Origin: Burkholderiales bacterium
GTDB lineage: Bacteria; Pseudomonadota; Gammaproteobacteria; Burkholderiales; SG8-41
Assembly: GCA_022841375.1 (NCBI GenBank)
Contig: JALHRQ010000003.1
Location: 228,692-292,691, forward strand
Reading direction: 5' to 3'
Length of the DNA: 64,000 bases
Shown: positions 53,741 to 62,379 of the stretch, piece after piece
Numbering within the stretch: position 1 is the stretch's first letter
Layout of the letters: each line of letters begins with the position of its first letter
The notes under the pieces: model-generated
Seen by the model: only the letters and a program-made list of their open reading frames with translations
What the model was told of the DNA's origin: nothing
Databases searched by the model: none
Translations under genes and position numbers: made by a program

Positions 53741-55777
53741 CTATTGCCAACGGTAATAGTAGGATACCCCTACAAAATTGACTTTTTGCACTGGGTCTTG
53801 AAGCATGCGGGTGCCATCGCTGTATGTCCAAGTTGACCAAGTCCAGTCGTTGGTGCTGAAGCGGTCGTAGATATAATCCAGTCGAACCCCAGCATTTTTC
53901 TGCGTTGCAAATTTTGCAAACAGCTGCAAACGGGTCAACTTGGTGGTGACTTCGGGCAGCGAGGCGATGGCGGCGCCGGTGATTGCGCTTTGACCATATT
54001 TGTCGGTGATATCTGAATAGCTGACGTCGCCCCCCATTTCCAGCCAAGCATAAGGTTTGCCACGCAATCCAAGCCCCATGGAATCCCCCGTATTTTGCAG
54101 GGCCGCAGCCCAAAGCTGGCCTCCCGAAGTACGGCTGGACTGGTCTAACTTGGTGTCATTACGTGAAAAGTATGCCGTACCTTGAACCTTGTCGTTAAAG
54201 ATGTAGGAGGCATCAATGGAGTAGTTCTGGGATTCTCCCTTTCTCGGCCCAAGGCCAGATCCGTCGCGATCACCTTCATATTTGTCTTGAGACTGATCCA
54301 GCACGAATTGTAAAGAAAGGGGTTCCGTTGCCTGCCAGTTTGCTGAAAGACGGATCTTGTCGCGATCACGATTGGCCAGGTGGATTGGGGCAACGACATT
54401 GCTCCCCGCGGTTCCATTGTTAAGTGTCGTCTGCAGGAATGGCGAACCATCACGCGAGCTGTGAATGTAGCCAATCGCGCCAGTAAGAGTATCGGAGACA
54501 GAACGCCTTAATTCGGCGCGATATGAGGTTTCATCCGTACGGTCGCGGTGACTGACAATGCGAACTTGCGACAGACTGCGTTTTTTCTCTTCGTAATCGA
54601 GGCCGCCGATCAGTCGAAATGCCATTGGCAGCATATAACTGGCTTCGAAATTACCTGTCGTGGTGCGGTTTGACCGTGGTTCGTTGTCGCCGTTAAAGGT
54701 CGATGTTCCAGTTGCAAGTGTGCTGTAACGCAGGACTGGAGTCTTGTCGTCACGGTCGTCGTAGCGAAGGTTGCCCCGCAATGTCAACTTGGGCATCGGC
54801 CGCGCGGTAATTCCCATCTGCACCAGTGTAGTGTCTATCCGTCCTTGAAGATTGTTACCGATTCCCGGCGCCATAGGAACATTAATGCCGGTGACAAATG
54901 CATCGTTCTGCAAGGCCTTTCCGTAAGCTACTTTAAAGTTGCCCTGTGTGGTCGGAGTGAAAGTGTAAGCTCCGGATAGAAAGAGTTGGTGCGAATGATT
55001 GTCCGGGGGTAATGCGATGGGGTTGAAGGTCGATAATCCCGCATTACCGCCGCTGAAACTAAGTCCGTTATATGCATTGTTGAACATAGTTCCAAAATAG
55101 CCACCGCTCAACTGTAGGTTTTTACCTGTGTAACCCAGAGTTGCTTCAAGCAGACGGGTGGTGCTATCAATCGGTTCAGGGGTGAATTCGAAGGCGGGTG
55201 TTGTGGTGCCGCGACCCCAGAGCCGCGCCCCTTTCTTTTCCTCGTTGCGAAAATCAACTTTGAAATTCCACACTTCGGAGAAATGTTTGCTAAAGCCCAA
55301 GCCGATACGTTCCCGCTTGGTCTCCAGATCGACGAGAGTTGTTCTCGTGGATACCGCGGGAATCGTCAATACGTTACTGCCAATACCCTGGACTCCGGTA
55401 AACGCCTGATAGGGTTCGGAGCGGGGTATTTGGTCAAATTCAACGTAATAGCCCCAGTTGCCCTGCGCTTCATGCTCGAAGCGCAAGTCTTGATTATCCA
55501 GCCCCAAGTTACGTCCGCGAAGCTTGAGCCAAGTGCCGGTGGCATCGTCGCGTTTCACGATATCGACGCCCAGCAGACCGTAGGCACCCTCTTGATTCAG
55601 GCCATTGTATTGCCCGAATCGACGGTTGTCGTTATCAACATAACCGAGCCCGAATTGGACGCTGCTTGTCGGTTTTGTCAGTTCTGCGGCTTCTTCGTTT
55701 GCGGCGAAGGCACTAAAAGCCGCAAAGGTTGCGGCTGCCACCGCGGTAAGTCTGAAGGAACTGGATTGGGGTTTCAT
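53741..55777 (-). CDS. mtoB: MtrB/PioB-family outer membrane porin of an extracellular electron conduit
   Basis: A 678-residue outer membrane beta-barrel. Signal peptide to about residue 25 (AFA), then SVQFGLGYVDNDNRRFGQYNGL, many alternating strands, and the end VGVSYYYRWQ. Such porins sheathe a decaheme cytochrome (MtrA/MtoA/PioA) across the outer membrane. It lacks the N-terminal CXXC of Shewanella MtrB, as do MtoB/PioB-type proteins. It is 22 bases after the decaheme gene and last in the operon. Confidence 0.93.
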   Translation of the reverse strand: MKPQSSSFRLTAVAAATFAAFSAFAANEEAAELTKPTSSVQFGLGYVDNDNRRFGQYNGLNQEGAYGLLGVDIVKRDDATGTWLKLRGRNLGLDNQDLRFEHEAQGNWGYYVEFDQIPRSEPYQAFTGVQGIGSNVLTIPAVSTRTTLVDLETKRERIGLGFSKHFSEVWNFKVDFRNEEKKGARLWGRGTTTPAFEFTPEPIDSTTRLLEATLGYTGKNLQLSGGYFGTMFNNAYNGLSFSGGNAGLSTFNPIALPPDNHSHQLFLSGAYTFTPTTQGNFKVAYGKALQNDAFVTGINVPMAPGIGNNLQGRIDTTLVQMGITARPMPKLTLRGNLRYDDRDDKTPVLRYSTLATGTSTFNGDNEPRSNRTTTGNFEASYMLPMAFRLIGGLDYEEKKRSLSQVRIVSHRDRTDETSYRAELRRSVSDTLTGAIGYIHSSRDGSPFLQTTLNNGTAGSNVVAPIHLANRDRDKIRLSANWQATEPLSLQFVLDQSQDKYEGDRDGSGLGPRKGESQNYSIDASYIFNDKVQGTAYFSRNDTKLDQSSRTSGGQLWAAALQNTGDSMGLGLRGKPYAWLEMGGDVSYSDITDKYGQSAITGAAIASLPEVTTKLTRLQLFAKFATQKNAGVRLDYIYDRFSTNDWTWSTWTYSDGTRMLQDPVQKVNFVGVSYYYRWQ

Positions 55778-55799
55778 CGTCGTCTCCTGTCAGCGAGCG

Positions 55800-56747
55800 C
55801 TAGCGCCTAAACGTCCGCTCGTTAGATATATTGGCTGGATTATTAGTACCGTGAATCTGGGTATGGCAGTTGAGGCAGCCACGCGCAGCGGCATTGGCAC
55901 TGGTGCTATTTCCGGTTAGTGACCCGAAGTTGCCGCGGTGACTGGTGGGTTCATGGCATTGCTGACACAGGAAGGGAGAGCGTGTTTTCAACAGATTAGG
56001 CGTGGTTGTGCCGTGGGGGTTGTGGCAAATCGAACAGTCTTCCTGAACCGGCTGGTGGGTACGCACAAATGGGCCGCGTTTTTCCATGTGGCAGGTGTAA
56101 CAGGTGTCATTGACATTATCGCGGACCAAGTTCTTCGGGCCTGCCGATCCGTGCGGATTGTGGCAATCCGAGCATGTCATCTTGCCTTCAGGAATCGGGT
56201 GGCGAGAGGGCCGCTGGCTCTGGGCGCGTTGTTCCTTGTGGCAGGTGTAGCAGACCTGGGCCTGGTCGCGCTTGTCACGCACTTTGTCATGCGCAGCGTG
56301 GACTTGGTGGCATGCCACGCAGGTGGTATCCCGGGTGGCATGCAGGCTGGTCTGCCAGTGGGTGCGCTTGCCGCCCTGGTGGCAGGTCAGGCAGGTCTGA
56401 TTCTGTTCCTCGGGCTGGGTACCGCCCTTTTTGTTGAAAGAAATCGTGGGTTTGGGACGTTCGCTGACGCCGGCCGGCCGGTTGATGTGGGTTTCGCTGG
56501 CGCCGTGGCAACTGATGCAGGTGGGCGTGCGCTTGTCGGCAACCGTGCCGTGTTTGGTCTGGCCGATGGCCAGCACCGGATATTCCTCATCGACGCCATG
56601 GCAACGGGTGCAGACGGCGTCGCCTTTAAGAGCCAGATCCTTGCGCGGAGCTTTGGCGGCGTCCTGCGCCAGCGCCGACTGTGCCATGGCAAACAGGCAC
56701 AACGCGGCAGTCACGCTGCGCATCAGTATCAGAAATGTTTTATTCAT
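55800..56747 (-). CDS. mtoA: Periplasmic decaheme cytochrome c, MtrA/MtoA/DmsE family
   Basis: A 315-residue protein with a signal peptide and exactly ten CxxCH heme sites (for example CTRCH, CISCH, CYTCH, CSICH, CQQCH, CLNCH), evenly spread over two pentaheme-like halves. It forms the wire through the porin encoded next. The family works both ways: Fe(III) reduction in Shewanella (MtrA), Fe(II) oxidation in Sideroxydans (MtoA) and Rhodopseudomonas (PioA). No outer-surface MtrC gene is in the window, which favours the Mto/Pio type. Confidence 0.95.
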   Translation of the reverse strand: MNKTFLILMRSVTAALCLFAMAQSALAQDAAKAPRKDLALKGDAVCTRCHGVDEEYPVLAIGQTKHGTVADKRTPTCISCHGASETHINRPAGVSERPKPTISFNKKGGTQPEEQNQTCLTCHQGGKRTHWQTSLHATRDTTCVACHQVHAAHDKVRDKRDQAQVCYTCHKEQRAQSQRPSRHPIPEGKMTCSDCHNPHGSAGPKNLVRDNVNDTCYTCHMEKRGPFVRTHQPVQEDCSICHNPHGTTTPNLLKTRSPFLCQQCHEPTSHRGNFGSLTGNSTSANAAARGCLNCHTQIHGTNNPANISNERTFRR

Positions 56748-56786
56748 CTGCTGTTCTCCCGTGGTTCTATGGTGCAGCTTTTCGCG

Positions 56787-57401
56787 TTATTTCTTCTTTT
56801 CGAGCTTTGCAGCTTTCATTTCCTGCGGCGTAATACCCTCAGGTTCCTTATGCGCGATGCCGAAGTGGCATTCGATACAGGTCATCTTTTCTTTGTCCGC
56901 CTTGGCGTGGCGGTTTCGCGCTTTTTCGGATTGCAGTTCGCTGTTCATGGATTCGCGCTTGTGGCAATTGCGGCACTCGAGCGAGTCGGTTTCGAGCATG
57001 CGATCCCAGACGCGGTGCGCCAGCGGAGCGCGATGCGCTTCAAACTTTTCCTTGGTGTCGATGACGCCGCGGAAATGGCCCCATAACTCCAGGGATGCCC
57101 GCATTTTGCGGGCGATCAGCGGGATCGGCTCGCGCGGTACATGGCAGTCGGAGCAGAGGACATGAACGCCGGTGCGGTTGACGTCGTGGATCGTGCCCTT
57201 GAACTCGGCATAGACGTTGTCTTTCATTTCATGACAACCAATGCAGAATTCCTGGGTGTTGGTATAAGCCATCGCCGCGACACCAACAGTCATCAGTATG
57301 CCGGCGCCGGCCAGCGCGATCACCAACACCCCTGCAGTCAAAGTGACCCGGGAACATGTCCGGCAGCGGTTCTGCAGATTTGTCCACCATTTGGCGAACA
57401 T
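56787..57401 (-). CDS. cymA: NapC/NirT-family tetraheme cytochrome c (CymA-like)
   Basis: A 204-residue inner-membrane quinol/quinone-linked cytochrome: an N-terminal helix (about residues 20-45) and four heme sites CIGCHE, CSDCHV, CRNCHK and CIECHF. It would exchange electrons between the quinone pool and MtoA or the monoheme cytochrome next to it. The Lys-rich tail (KAAKLEKKK) is cytochrome-docking-like. The operon context separates it from NapC: there are no nap genes. Confidence 0.93.
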   Translation of the reverse strand: MFAKWWTNLQNRCRTCSRVTLTAGVLVIALAGAGILMTVGVAAMAYTNTQEFCIGCHEMKDNVYAEFKGTIHDVNRTGVHVLCSDCHVPREPIPLIARKMRASLELWGHFRGVIDTKEKFEAHRAPLAHRVWDRMLETDSLECRNCHKRESMNSELQSEKARNRHAKADKEKMTCIECHFGIAHKEPEGITPQEMKAAKLEKKK

Positions 57402-57433
57402 GTTTTTCTCTCCCCGGGTTTTTGTTGTTGTGG

Positions 57434-57766
57434 TTAGCGGCTGAGGATCCAGTCGACGACGTTGCGGATTTCCTTGGCATCCTTGGATTTCAGCGCATCG
57501 TGGGTTTCTTCAACGCCATCAACCTTGATTTTGGGATTGGTGGTGATCTGTTTGGTGACTTTGTCCACGCCGTCGGACTTGCCCTTGTATTTTGCGGCTG
57601 TTTCCTTGAAGGCGGGGCCGTCTCTTTTCTTGTCGATAGCGTGACATTTCAGGCAGCCGCTTTTTTTGGCCAAGGCTTCCGCAGCGCTTGCATCGACATC
57701 GGCGGCGTGCGCGGCGCCGGCGGAGAGCATCACGCTGGCGGCGAGGAGCAGAATTCGGGTGAACAT
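57434..57766 (-). CDS. mtoD: Monoheme cytochrome c, MtoD-like
   Basis: A 110-residue exported class I cytochrome c: signal peptide to AHA, heme site SGCLKCHAIDKKRDGPAF, and an ending KEIRNVVDWILSR. The small size, Lys-rich surface and position beside cymA/mtoA match MtoD of Sideroxydans, a soluble electron shuttle in Fe(II) oxidation. It is the first gene of the four-gene unit, with 32 bases before cymA. Confidence 0.9.
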   Translation of the reverse strand: MFTRILLLAASVMLSAGAAHAADVDASAAEALAKKSGCLKCHAIDKKRDGPAFKETAAKYKGKSDGVDKVTKQITTNPKIKVDGVEETHDALKSKDAKEIRNVVDWILSR

Positions 57767-57997
57767 TTAGTAGTACTCCGGGTGGTTAAACAAGCAGAAG
57801 CCACAGTTTATACTTGAAGAACCCGCAGCGGTCCCCTTTGAGGCAGGCTGGGAACATAATTGTTTGCAATGAAAAAAGTAACCGTCCGGCGCTGAATCTG
57901 ACTTTATGCTGTTCAGGCACATCCCGGAAGTCATTGTTGTCGCCCATTATCGCAGTTTTGGCTTAATCAGCTTAACAGCCGCAGTTACCCGAATTCA

Positions 57998-58011
57998 TTG
58001 ATATAGATCAA
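57998..58011 (+). promoter_or_regulatory. Perfect FNR box in the mto/dnr gap
   Basis: TTGATATAGATCAA fits the FNR/DNR consensus exactly. It lies 231 bases upstream of mtoD and 154 upstream of the regulator start at 58166. Confidence 0.88.
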
Positions 58012-58091
58012 ACCGCCATGGGCAATGGCGGCGGCCGGTTTGGAATTGAAACGGGCGCTGTTGCGTTTCAAATTGCAGGCCGCACTGGTGT

Positions 58092-58105
58092 TTGATCCTG
58101 GTCAA
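58092..58105 (+). promoter_or_regulatory. Second FNR-type box before the Dnr-like gene
   Basis: TTGATCCTGGTCAA, one mismatch, is centred 67 bases before GTG 58166. A class II position (-41.5) would put transcription start near 58140, leaving a short leader. Confidence 0.8.
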
Positions 58106-58165
58106 GTTGCAGAGTGCGTGCGGGGGGATACTCAAAACCGGATCATTTCCCAGGAGATTCCCCGC

Positions 58166-58861
58166 GTGTGTGCCGCCGCAGTTCAGGTTTTTCAGGCTCT
58201 TTCCTCATCCAGTCTCTTCGCGGGGCTGGAACCCGCCGCTTTTGGACGCCTGGCCGAGGGTGCCGAACTTCGGGATTTTTCCGGCGGCGAGGTGATCTGC
58301 CGTGAGGGCGAGCCCGGCACCGGGCTGCACCTGGTGACCCAGGGCCAGGTCAAATTGCTGCTACAGGCCGGTAATGGGCACGAAAAAGTCTTCGACCTGA
58401 TTGGTCGGGGGGGCTGTTTCGGGGAGCCTTCGCTGTATACCGACCAGCCGCACCTGGTTACCGCGGCGGCGATTGTGCCGACGCAGTTGTTACATGTCCC
58501 GCGCGCCAATCTGCTGTGTGCCTTGCAGGAAGCGCCCGAACTGGCATTGCGGGTGATCAAAGGGCTGGCGTCAAGGATTTACCGCCGTACCCACGACCTT
58601 AAGAGCTATATGTTGATGTCGGGTAAGCAGCGCGTGATCTGCTATCTGCTGCATGAGGTGCCGCTGGAGCAGGATGGGCCGGAGGAAGTTGCGGTCACGC
58701 TGCCGGTGCGCAAGGGCCTTATTGCCTCACGGCTGAACCTGACCCAGGAGCACTTTTCGCGCATCCTGCACGAGCTGGCCGCCACCGCCCTGATCAAGGT
58801 CGAGGGGCAGCGGGTTCATATCCGTGATCTGTCGCGGCTGCGCGCCGCCGCGATGTCGTGA
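58166..58861 (+). CDS. Crp/Fnr-family regulator, Dnr-like
   Basis: A 231-residue regulator with a cNMP-like sensory roll and a helix-turn-helix (SRLNLTQEHFSRILHELA). The E-x2-S-R recognition residues predict binding to TTGAT half-sites. It has no Cys cluster, so it does not sense oxygen as FNR does; Dnr proteins respond to NO through heme. I set the start at GTG 58166, ten bases after AGGAG. This restores the normal length and places an FNR box upstream instead of inside the gene. Probably controls, or is co-regulated with, the divergent mto genes. Confidence 0.88.
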   Translation: MCAAAVQVFQALSSSSLFAGLEPAAFGRLAEGAELRDFSGGEVICREGEPGTGLHLVTQGQVKLLLQAGNGHEKVFDLIGRGGCFGEPSLYTDQPHLVTAAAIVPTQLLHVPRANLLCALQEAPELALRVIKGLASRIYRRTHDLKSYMLMSGKQRVICYLLHEVPLEQDGPEEVAVTLPVRKGLIASRLNLTQEHFSRILHELAATALIKVEGQRVHIRDLSRLRAAAMS

Positions 58862-58877
58862 CGGACTGATTCTGGCG

Positions 58878-59038
58878 TTACTTGAAACGCCAGGTCACGC
58901 CCATCGTGATCTGGGTCGTTTGGGTATCGCCATCGCGGTTGTTGCGAATGATGCCCAGCGCGAAGTCGAGATCCTTGCCTGGAAGGCAGGTTGTAGTTTG
59001 ACGGCCGAAGGATTTTGGGGGAGTAGCGGGCAATTTAT
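58878..59038 (-). pseudogene. C-terminal relic of an outer membrane barrel protein
   Basis: On the minus strand, up to stop TAA 58880-58878, one frame reads GKDLDFALGIIRNNRDGDTQ followed by TTQITMGVTWRFK. This has alternating residues and an aromatic-basic end like the last two strands of a barrel protein. No start or upstream domain exists: the frame runs into the OprB-like gene end within about 50 codons. It is probably what remains of a deleted porin gene. Confidence 0.5.
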
Positions 59039-60328
59039 TCACAGAACTGTTTCAACTTTGATGCCAACCAGATTGGCCTTGGGAACTGTATTAAGGGCTC
59101 CAGGGGACTTGATTTGCTGGAACAGCGGCTGGATGGCCAACCACTTCGTGGCTTGAATGCGATAAGTGACTTCAATGGCTGATTCGGAGTCACCCCTGAT
59201 TGATCCTGTGGCGGCTTGGGACGCTTTCCATTTTTCACTGATTCTGCTGCGGGTAAAAGCAATACCAAAAAAATCTTCTTCACGACCGGGGATAAGTCCT
59301 CGTGCACGTGCGCCTAGGCTGGTGACGTGCCGAATTGCGGTTGAATTGCCATCAGTAGCGCTAAAACGGGCGAATGTGGCCAAATCGCCAGTGTTCCAGC
59401 TCAGCATGGTCCGCTCGGCCTGTGCATACCATCCATCACTGACGCGTTGCGCCGGATTGCCGGCTGCATCCACATCAACCAGATCATTCACTTTTGAGGT
59501 GTATCGCCAGTAACCCAAAGCATATTTTTCCAAGCCGGTATTTTCACTGGCCTGACTATCTTTCGGAGAGTCATTGCCGGAACCGTTGGCTCTCGGAGTG
59601 AGACCAACTTCAATGATTTGCATCGTGCCATCGCCATTATTGAATTTAATGTGTGTTCCTTTCGGCTTGTTGGGATCGCCGGGAATGCCGTCGAGGACGG
59701 CCATCATGACGTAGTTTTTTTGATTCTCTGATTGCCATTTGCCGCGAAAGCCGAATGCGGATTGATTAAAAACCGAGGGGCCTCTGGTCAGCGCAAGATC
59801 AGCGGTCGGCCCATAGGGCGGGAGTACGAAAAGTCCTGCGCTTTCAATAACCTGGAATTCGGAGTCGATGGGGTATAGACCCACGAGCAAAGACCATTGT
59901 TTGTTTCCGAACGACTGGTCAACCCATGCATGAAAGATACGATGTGTTGAGACGGCCACTTCGGTATTGGAGACGCCCATGAGACTTCCGACGTAGTCGC
60001 GGTTTACTTTGCCGCCGGTGTCATAGATAAAATTTAAATAGGCGGTTGCATTTTCCCAGCCGACCAGTTTTTCCAGGTCACCTCGCAATTTCACATCAAA
60101 TTGGTTGATGGGGCGTCCACCTTGCCGAATTCCTCCATGAACGTTGCGAAGAATATCCGACTTGAATCCGAGGTCCAGATTGAGCCCTTTTTCGCTCCAA
60201 GTAGAGCGTAATCCACCCCAATCCCCGGTCAACGTTTCTTGGGCGTAGTCGGGAGCATCATCCTCTTGAGCTTGTACGCAGGTGGCCCCAATAAGGCATC
60301 CAATAACAAATAAACATTGTTTGAGCAT
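59039..60328 (-). CDS. OprB-like carbohydrate-selective porin
   Basis: A 429-residue outer membrane protein with signal peptide (to VQAQ) and the OprB opening ETLTGDWGGLRSTWSEKGLNLDLGF. Later segments HAWVDQSFGNKQWSLLVGLYPIDSEF and AFGFRGKW are typical. OprB proteins take up sugars. The end (VGIKVETVL) lacks the usual terminal Phe, while a stray Phe-containing barrel end (TWRFK) is left just beyond its stop. It may therefore have a recombined C-terminus. Confidence 0.88.
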   Translation of the reverse strand: MLKQCLFVIGCLIGATCVQAQEDDAPDYAQETLTGDWGGLRSTWSEKGLNLDLGFKSDILRNVHGGIRQGGRPINQFDVKLRGDLEKLVGWENATAYLNFIYDTGGKVNRDYVGSLMGVSNTEVAVSTHRIFHAWVDQSFGNKQWSLLVGLYPIDSEFQVIESAGLFVLPPYGPTADLALTRGPSVFNQSAFGFRGKWQSENQKNYVMMAVLDGIPGDPNKPKGTHIKFNNGDGTMQIIEVGLTPRANGSGNDSPKDSQASENTGLEKYALGYWRYTSKVNDLVDVDAAGNPAQRVSDGWYAQAERTMLSWNTGDLATFARFSATDGNSTAIRHVTSLGARARGLIPGREEDFFGIAFTRSRISEKWKASQAATGSIRGDSESAIEVTYRIQATKWLAIQPLFQQIKSPGALNTVPKANLVGIKVETVL

Positions 60329-60633
60329 TTTTTCTCAATACATTTTTGATTTTGGAAATAAAATCTTTATACACCTGATTCCGTGTCGACTATTAATCCT
60401 TAAATGAATTTGTTTTCTTCGGGGGCATCGGATTTTTTGCTTTGGTCCAAGCCACGGCAGGTTGCTGTTGTCAATAAGAACTAAAAAATAAAGTTCAACT
60501 TGAAGCGAGTTTTATAAACTTCGTTTTGCCCGGAAGAATCAATGCCGGATTTCTGAAGTTAAAGGTGCGCATTTATTTGAATTTCCAAGAAAAATCTGAA
60601 TTTTGAACTTTGGAAATGTATATAATCGGTGCC
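60329..60633. other. AT-rich gap between the OprB-like porin and czcI
   Basis: About 305 bases of low GC between divergent genes, where both promoters should lie. A TATAAT at 60621-60626 is too close to czcI ATG 60634 to be its -10 unless translation starts elsewhere. No gene, terminator or FNR box is seen. Confidence 0.5.
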
Positions 60634-60984
60634 ATGTTGCAAAAATTAACGGTAACTTTGCTGATACTTGTCATGGGAATCCATTCCATGGCAGTTACCT
60701 TGTTTGCAACTTCGTCAAACGGTTTTGCTGATCTGACTCATACGGTAATGCATTGGGATCAGGAAGCGCACCATCACCATGATTCCGGCGAATACCATCC
60801 CGAAGATTCCGACGAATCCGCGCAACACCTGATGGCTGATTATTCCAATGCCGCGGCAGTTCTATCGGTTGCCGGTTCGTATTATTTCCGGCCTGGTGTA
60901 ATGTCATCAGCAGCGTTGCCGGAGCATCCCGGCCCCAATCCTTTTCTCGAAGGCCTGCTCAGGCCGCCGCGCCCGATCGTCTGA
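60634..60984 (+). CDS. czcI: CzcI-like His-rich exported protein
   Basis: A 116-residue protein with a hydrophobic leader (LTVTLLILVMGIHSMAVTLF) and a metal-binding stretch (HWDQEAHHHHDSGEYH). It resembles the small CzcI proteins that precede czcCBA and tune heavy-metal resistance. ATG 60634 gives the best signal peptide; a TTG at 60610 in frame is possible. It is 141 bases upstream of the efflux genes. Confidence 0.7.
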   Translation: MLQKLTVTLLILVMGIHSMAVTLFATSSNGFADLTHTVMHWDQEAHHHHDSGEYHPEDSDESAQHLMADYSNAAAVLSVAGSYYFRPGVMSSAALPEHPGPNPFLEGLLRPPRPIV

Positions 60985-60999
60985 CGCGCCGGGTCATAT

Positions 61000-61016
61000 C
61001 ACGTCCCTTGGACGTG
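61000..61016 (+). promoter_or_regulatory. Perfect 7-base hairpin between czcI and czcC
   Basis: CACGTCC-CTT-GGACGTG. There is no T run after it, so it is not a simple terminator. It may be an operator or an mRNA-stability element. Confidence 0.35.
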
Positions 61017-61125
61017 CATGACCGATGTCACCATGGATTTTGCAATCCGCCGCGATTGTCGCCTCTGGTAACGATTGCGTGCGTTGCATGCCGTTGTGCA
61101 ATCACACATTCGGTTAGGAAATATC

Positions 61126-62379
61126 GTGAATACTGTAATCAGGCTGGCCTGCTATGCAGTCGCAGGCAGCATATGGAGTGTGTCCGCCTGGGCTCAACTG
61201 TCGGCATCGCCCAAGGCGGCTCCCGACCTTCTGCAGGCGGCACCGGCCACCCTTGCCGCCGCCGTCGATGCAGCCTGGCAGCGCGCTGTTGCCGCTCGGG
61301 AAGTCCGGGGCCAGCAGCAGCGAGCTGAGGCAGATCGTGTGGCAGCCTCGAGCCTCTGGGCTGCGCCACCTACGCTGGAACTTAATCATCGCAGCGACCG
61401 CTGGCAGACCGATGCCGGGAGGCGTGAAACGGAAATCGGACTGGCCTGGCCGCTGTGGTTGCCAGGGCAGCGGGATGCTCGTGGTGCTCTTGCCGAGTCT
61501 GGCGTAAGCCTGGCTGATCAGGCGGAAGGCACAGCGCGTCTGCGCATTGCCGGTGAAGTGCGTGAGGCTGCTTGGGCGCTGGTTGGGCAACAATCGGAAT
61601 TGGCGCTGGCAGAGGTTGGTGTACGGTCACTCACCTCGCTGGCTGACGATGTTGATCGGCGAGTCAATGCCGGCGATCTCGCGCGAGCAGATGCTCTGGC
61701 AGCGCGTGCTGAATTGTCGGGTGCGACTGCCCAGCTGATCGACGCGCGCCATCGCGTGCAGGCTGCGCGCAGCCGCTGGACGCTTTTGACCGGGCATCAG
61801 GGCGTACCACGGGCTGAGGAGCCGGTAATGGCTTCGCACCCAGCGGTCACGGAACATCCGGAAATGCGCTACGCCGCAACGACCGCCGAACACGTCCGTA
61901 AACGGGCTGCACTGGTTAGAACGTCGCGCAGCGAACCACCTGAGATCATCGTCGGCATCCGTCAGGACATTCCCGGTCGCATCGACTCGTCGCAGAACAG
62001 TCTCTCGGTTGGAGTTCGTCTGCCTTTAGGCACGGCGGATCGCAATCGGCCCCTGCAGGCGGCGGCACAAGCGGAACTGGATATCGCGGAGGCTGCAGAA
62101 CTCCGGGTGCGCGATCGCTTGCAGGCCGAACGAGCCACCGCCAACGCGGCTCTTGAAGCCAGTGCGCAGCAAGTGCAAGCCGAAAAGAACCGTGCGAGTT
62201 TGCTCCGAGAGCGCGCCACTCTCCTCGAGAAGTCTTTTCGGGCCGGAGAAAGCGCTTTGCCGGAATTGCTCCGCACCATAGCCGCTGCGGCACAAGCCGA
62301 GGCGGCACTGGTTCGGCAGCAGGCTGCGCTCGGTCTGGCCCTGGCTCGACTCCACCAAACTTTGGGATTACTGCCATGA
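61126..62379 (+). CDS. czcC: TolC-family outer membrane efflux protein, CzcC-like
   Basis: A 417-residue outer membrane factor with a signal peptide (cleavage after AWA) and the OEP repeats: long helices such as LAEVGVRSLTSLADDVDRRVNAGDLARADALAAR and the mirror segment RERATLLEKSFRAGESALPELLRT. It is the exit duct of a tripartite RND pump. The start is GTG 61126 after TAGGAA. It overlaps the next gene by four bases. Confidence 0.92.
   Translation: MNTVIRLACYAVAGSIWSVSAWAQLSASPKAAPDLLQAAPATLAAAVDAAWQRAVAAREVRGQQQRAEADRVAASSLWAAPPTLELNHRSDRWQTDAGRRETEIGLAWPLWLPGQRDARGALAESGVSLADQAEGTARLRIAGEVREAAWALVGQQSELALAEVGVRSLTSLADDVDRRVNAGDLARADALAARAELSGATAQLIDARHRVQAARSRWTLLTGHQGVPRAEEPVMASHPAVTEHPEMRYAATTAEHVRKRAALVRTSRSEPPEIIVGIRQDIPGRIDSSQNSLSVGVRLPLGTADRNRPLQAAAQAELDIAEAAELRVRDRLQAERATANAALEASAQQVQAEKNRASLLRERATLLEKSFRAGESALPELLRTIAAAAQAEAALVRQQAALGLALARLHQTLGLLP

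Larger units (their letters stand above)
57767..58165. other. Divergent regulatory region between mtoD and the Dnr-like gene
   Basis: A 399-base gap with two FNR-type boxes (listed separately) and no other gene that I can support. The open frame that runs from 58025 into the regulator gene covers one of these boxes and is treated as non-coding. I saw no terminator and no convincing -10/-35 pair for mtoD. Confidence 0.6.
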
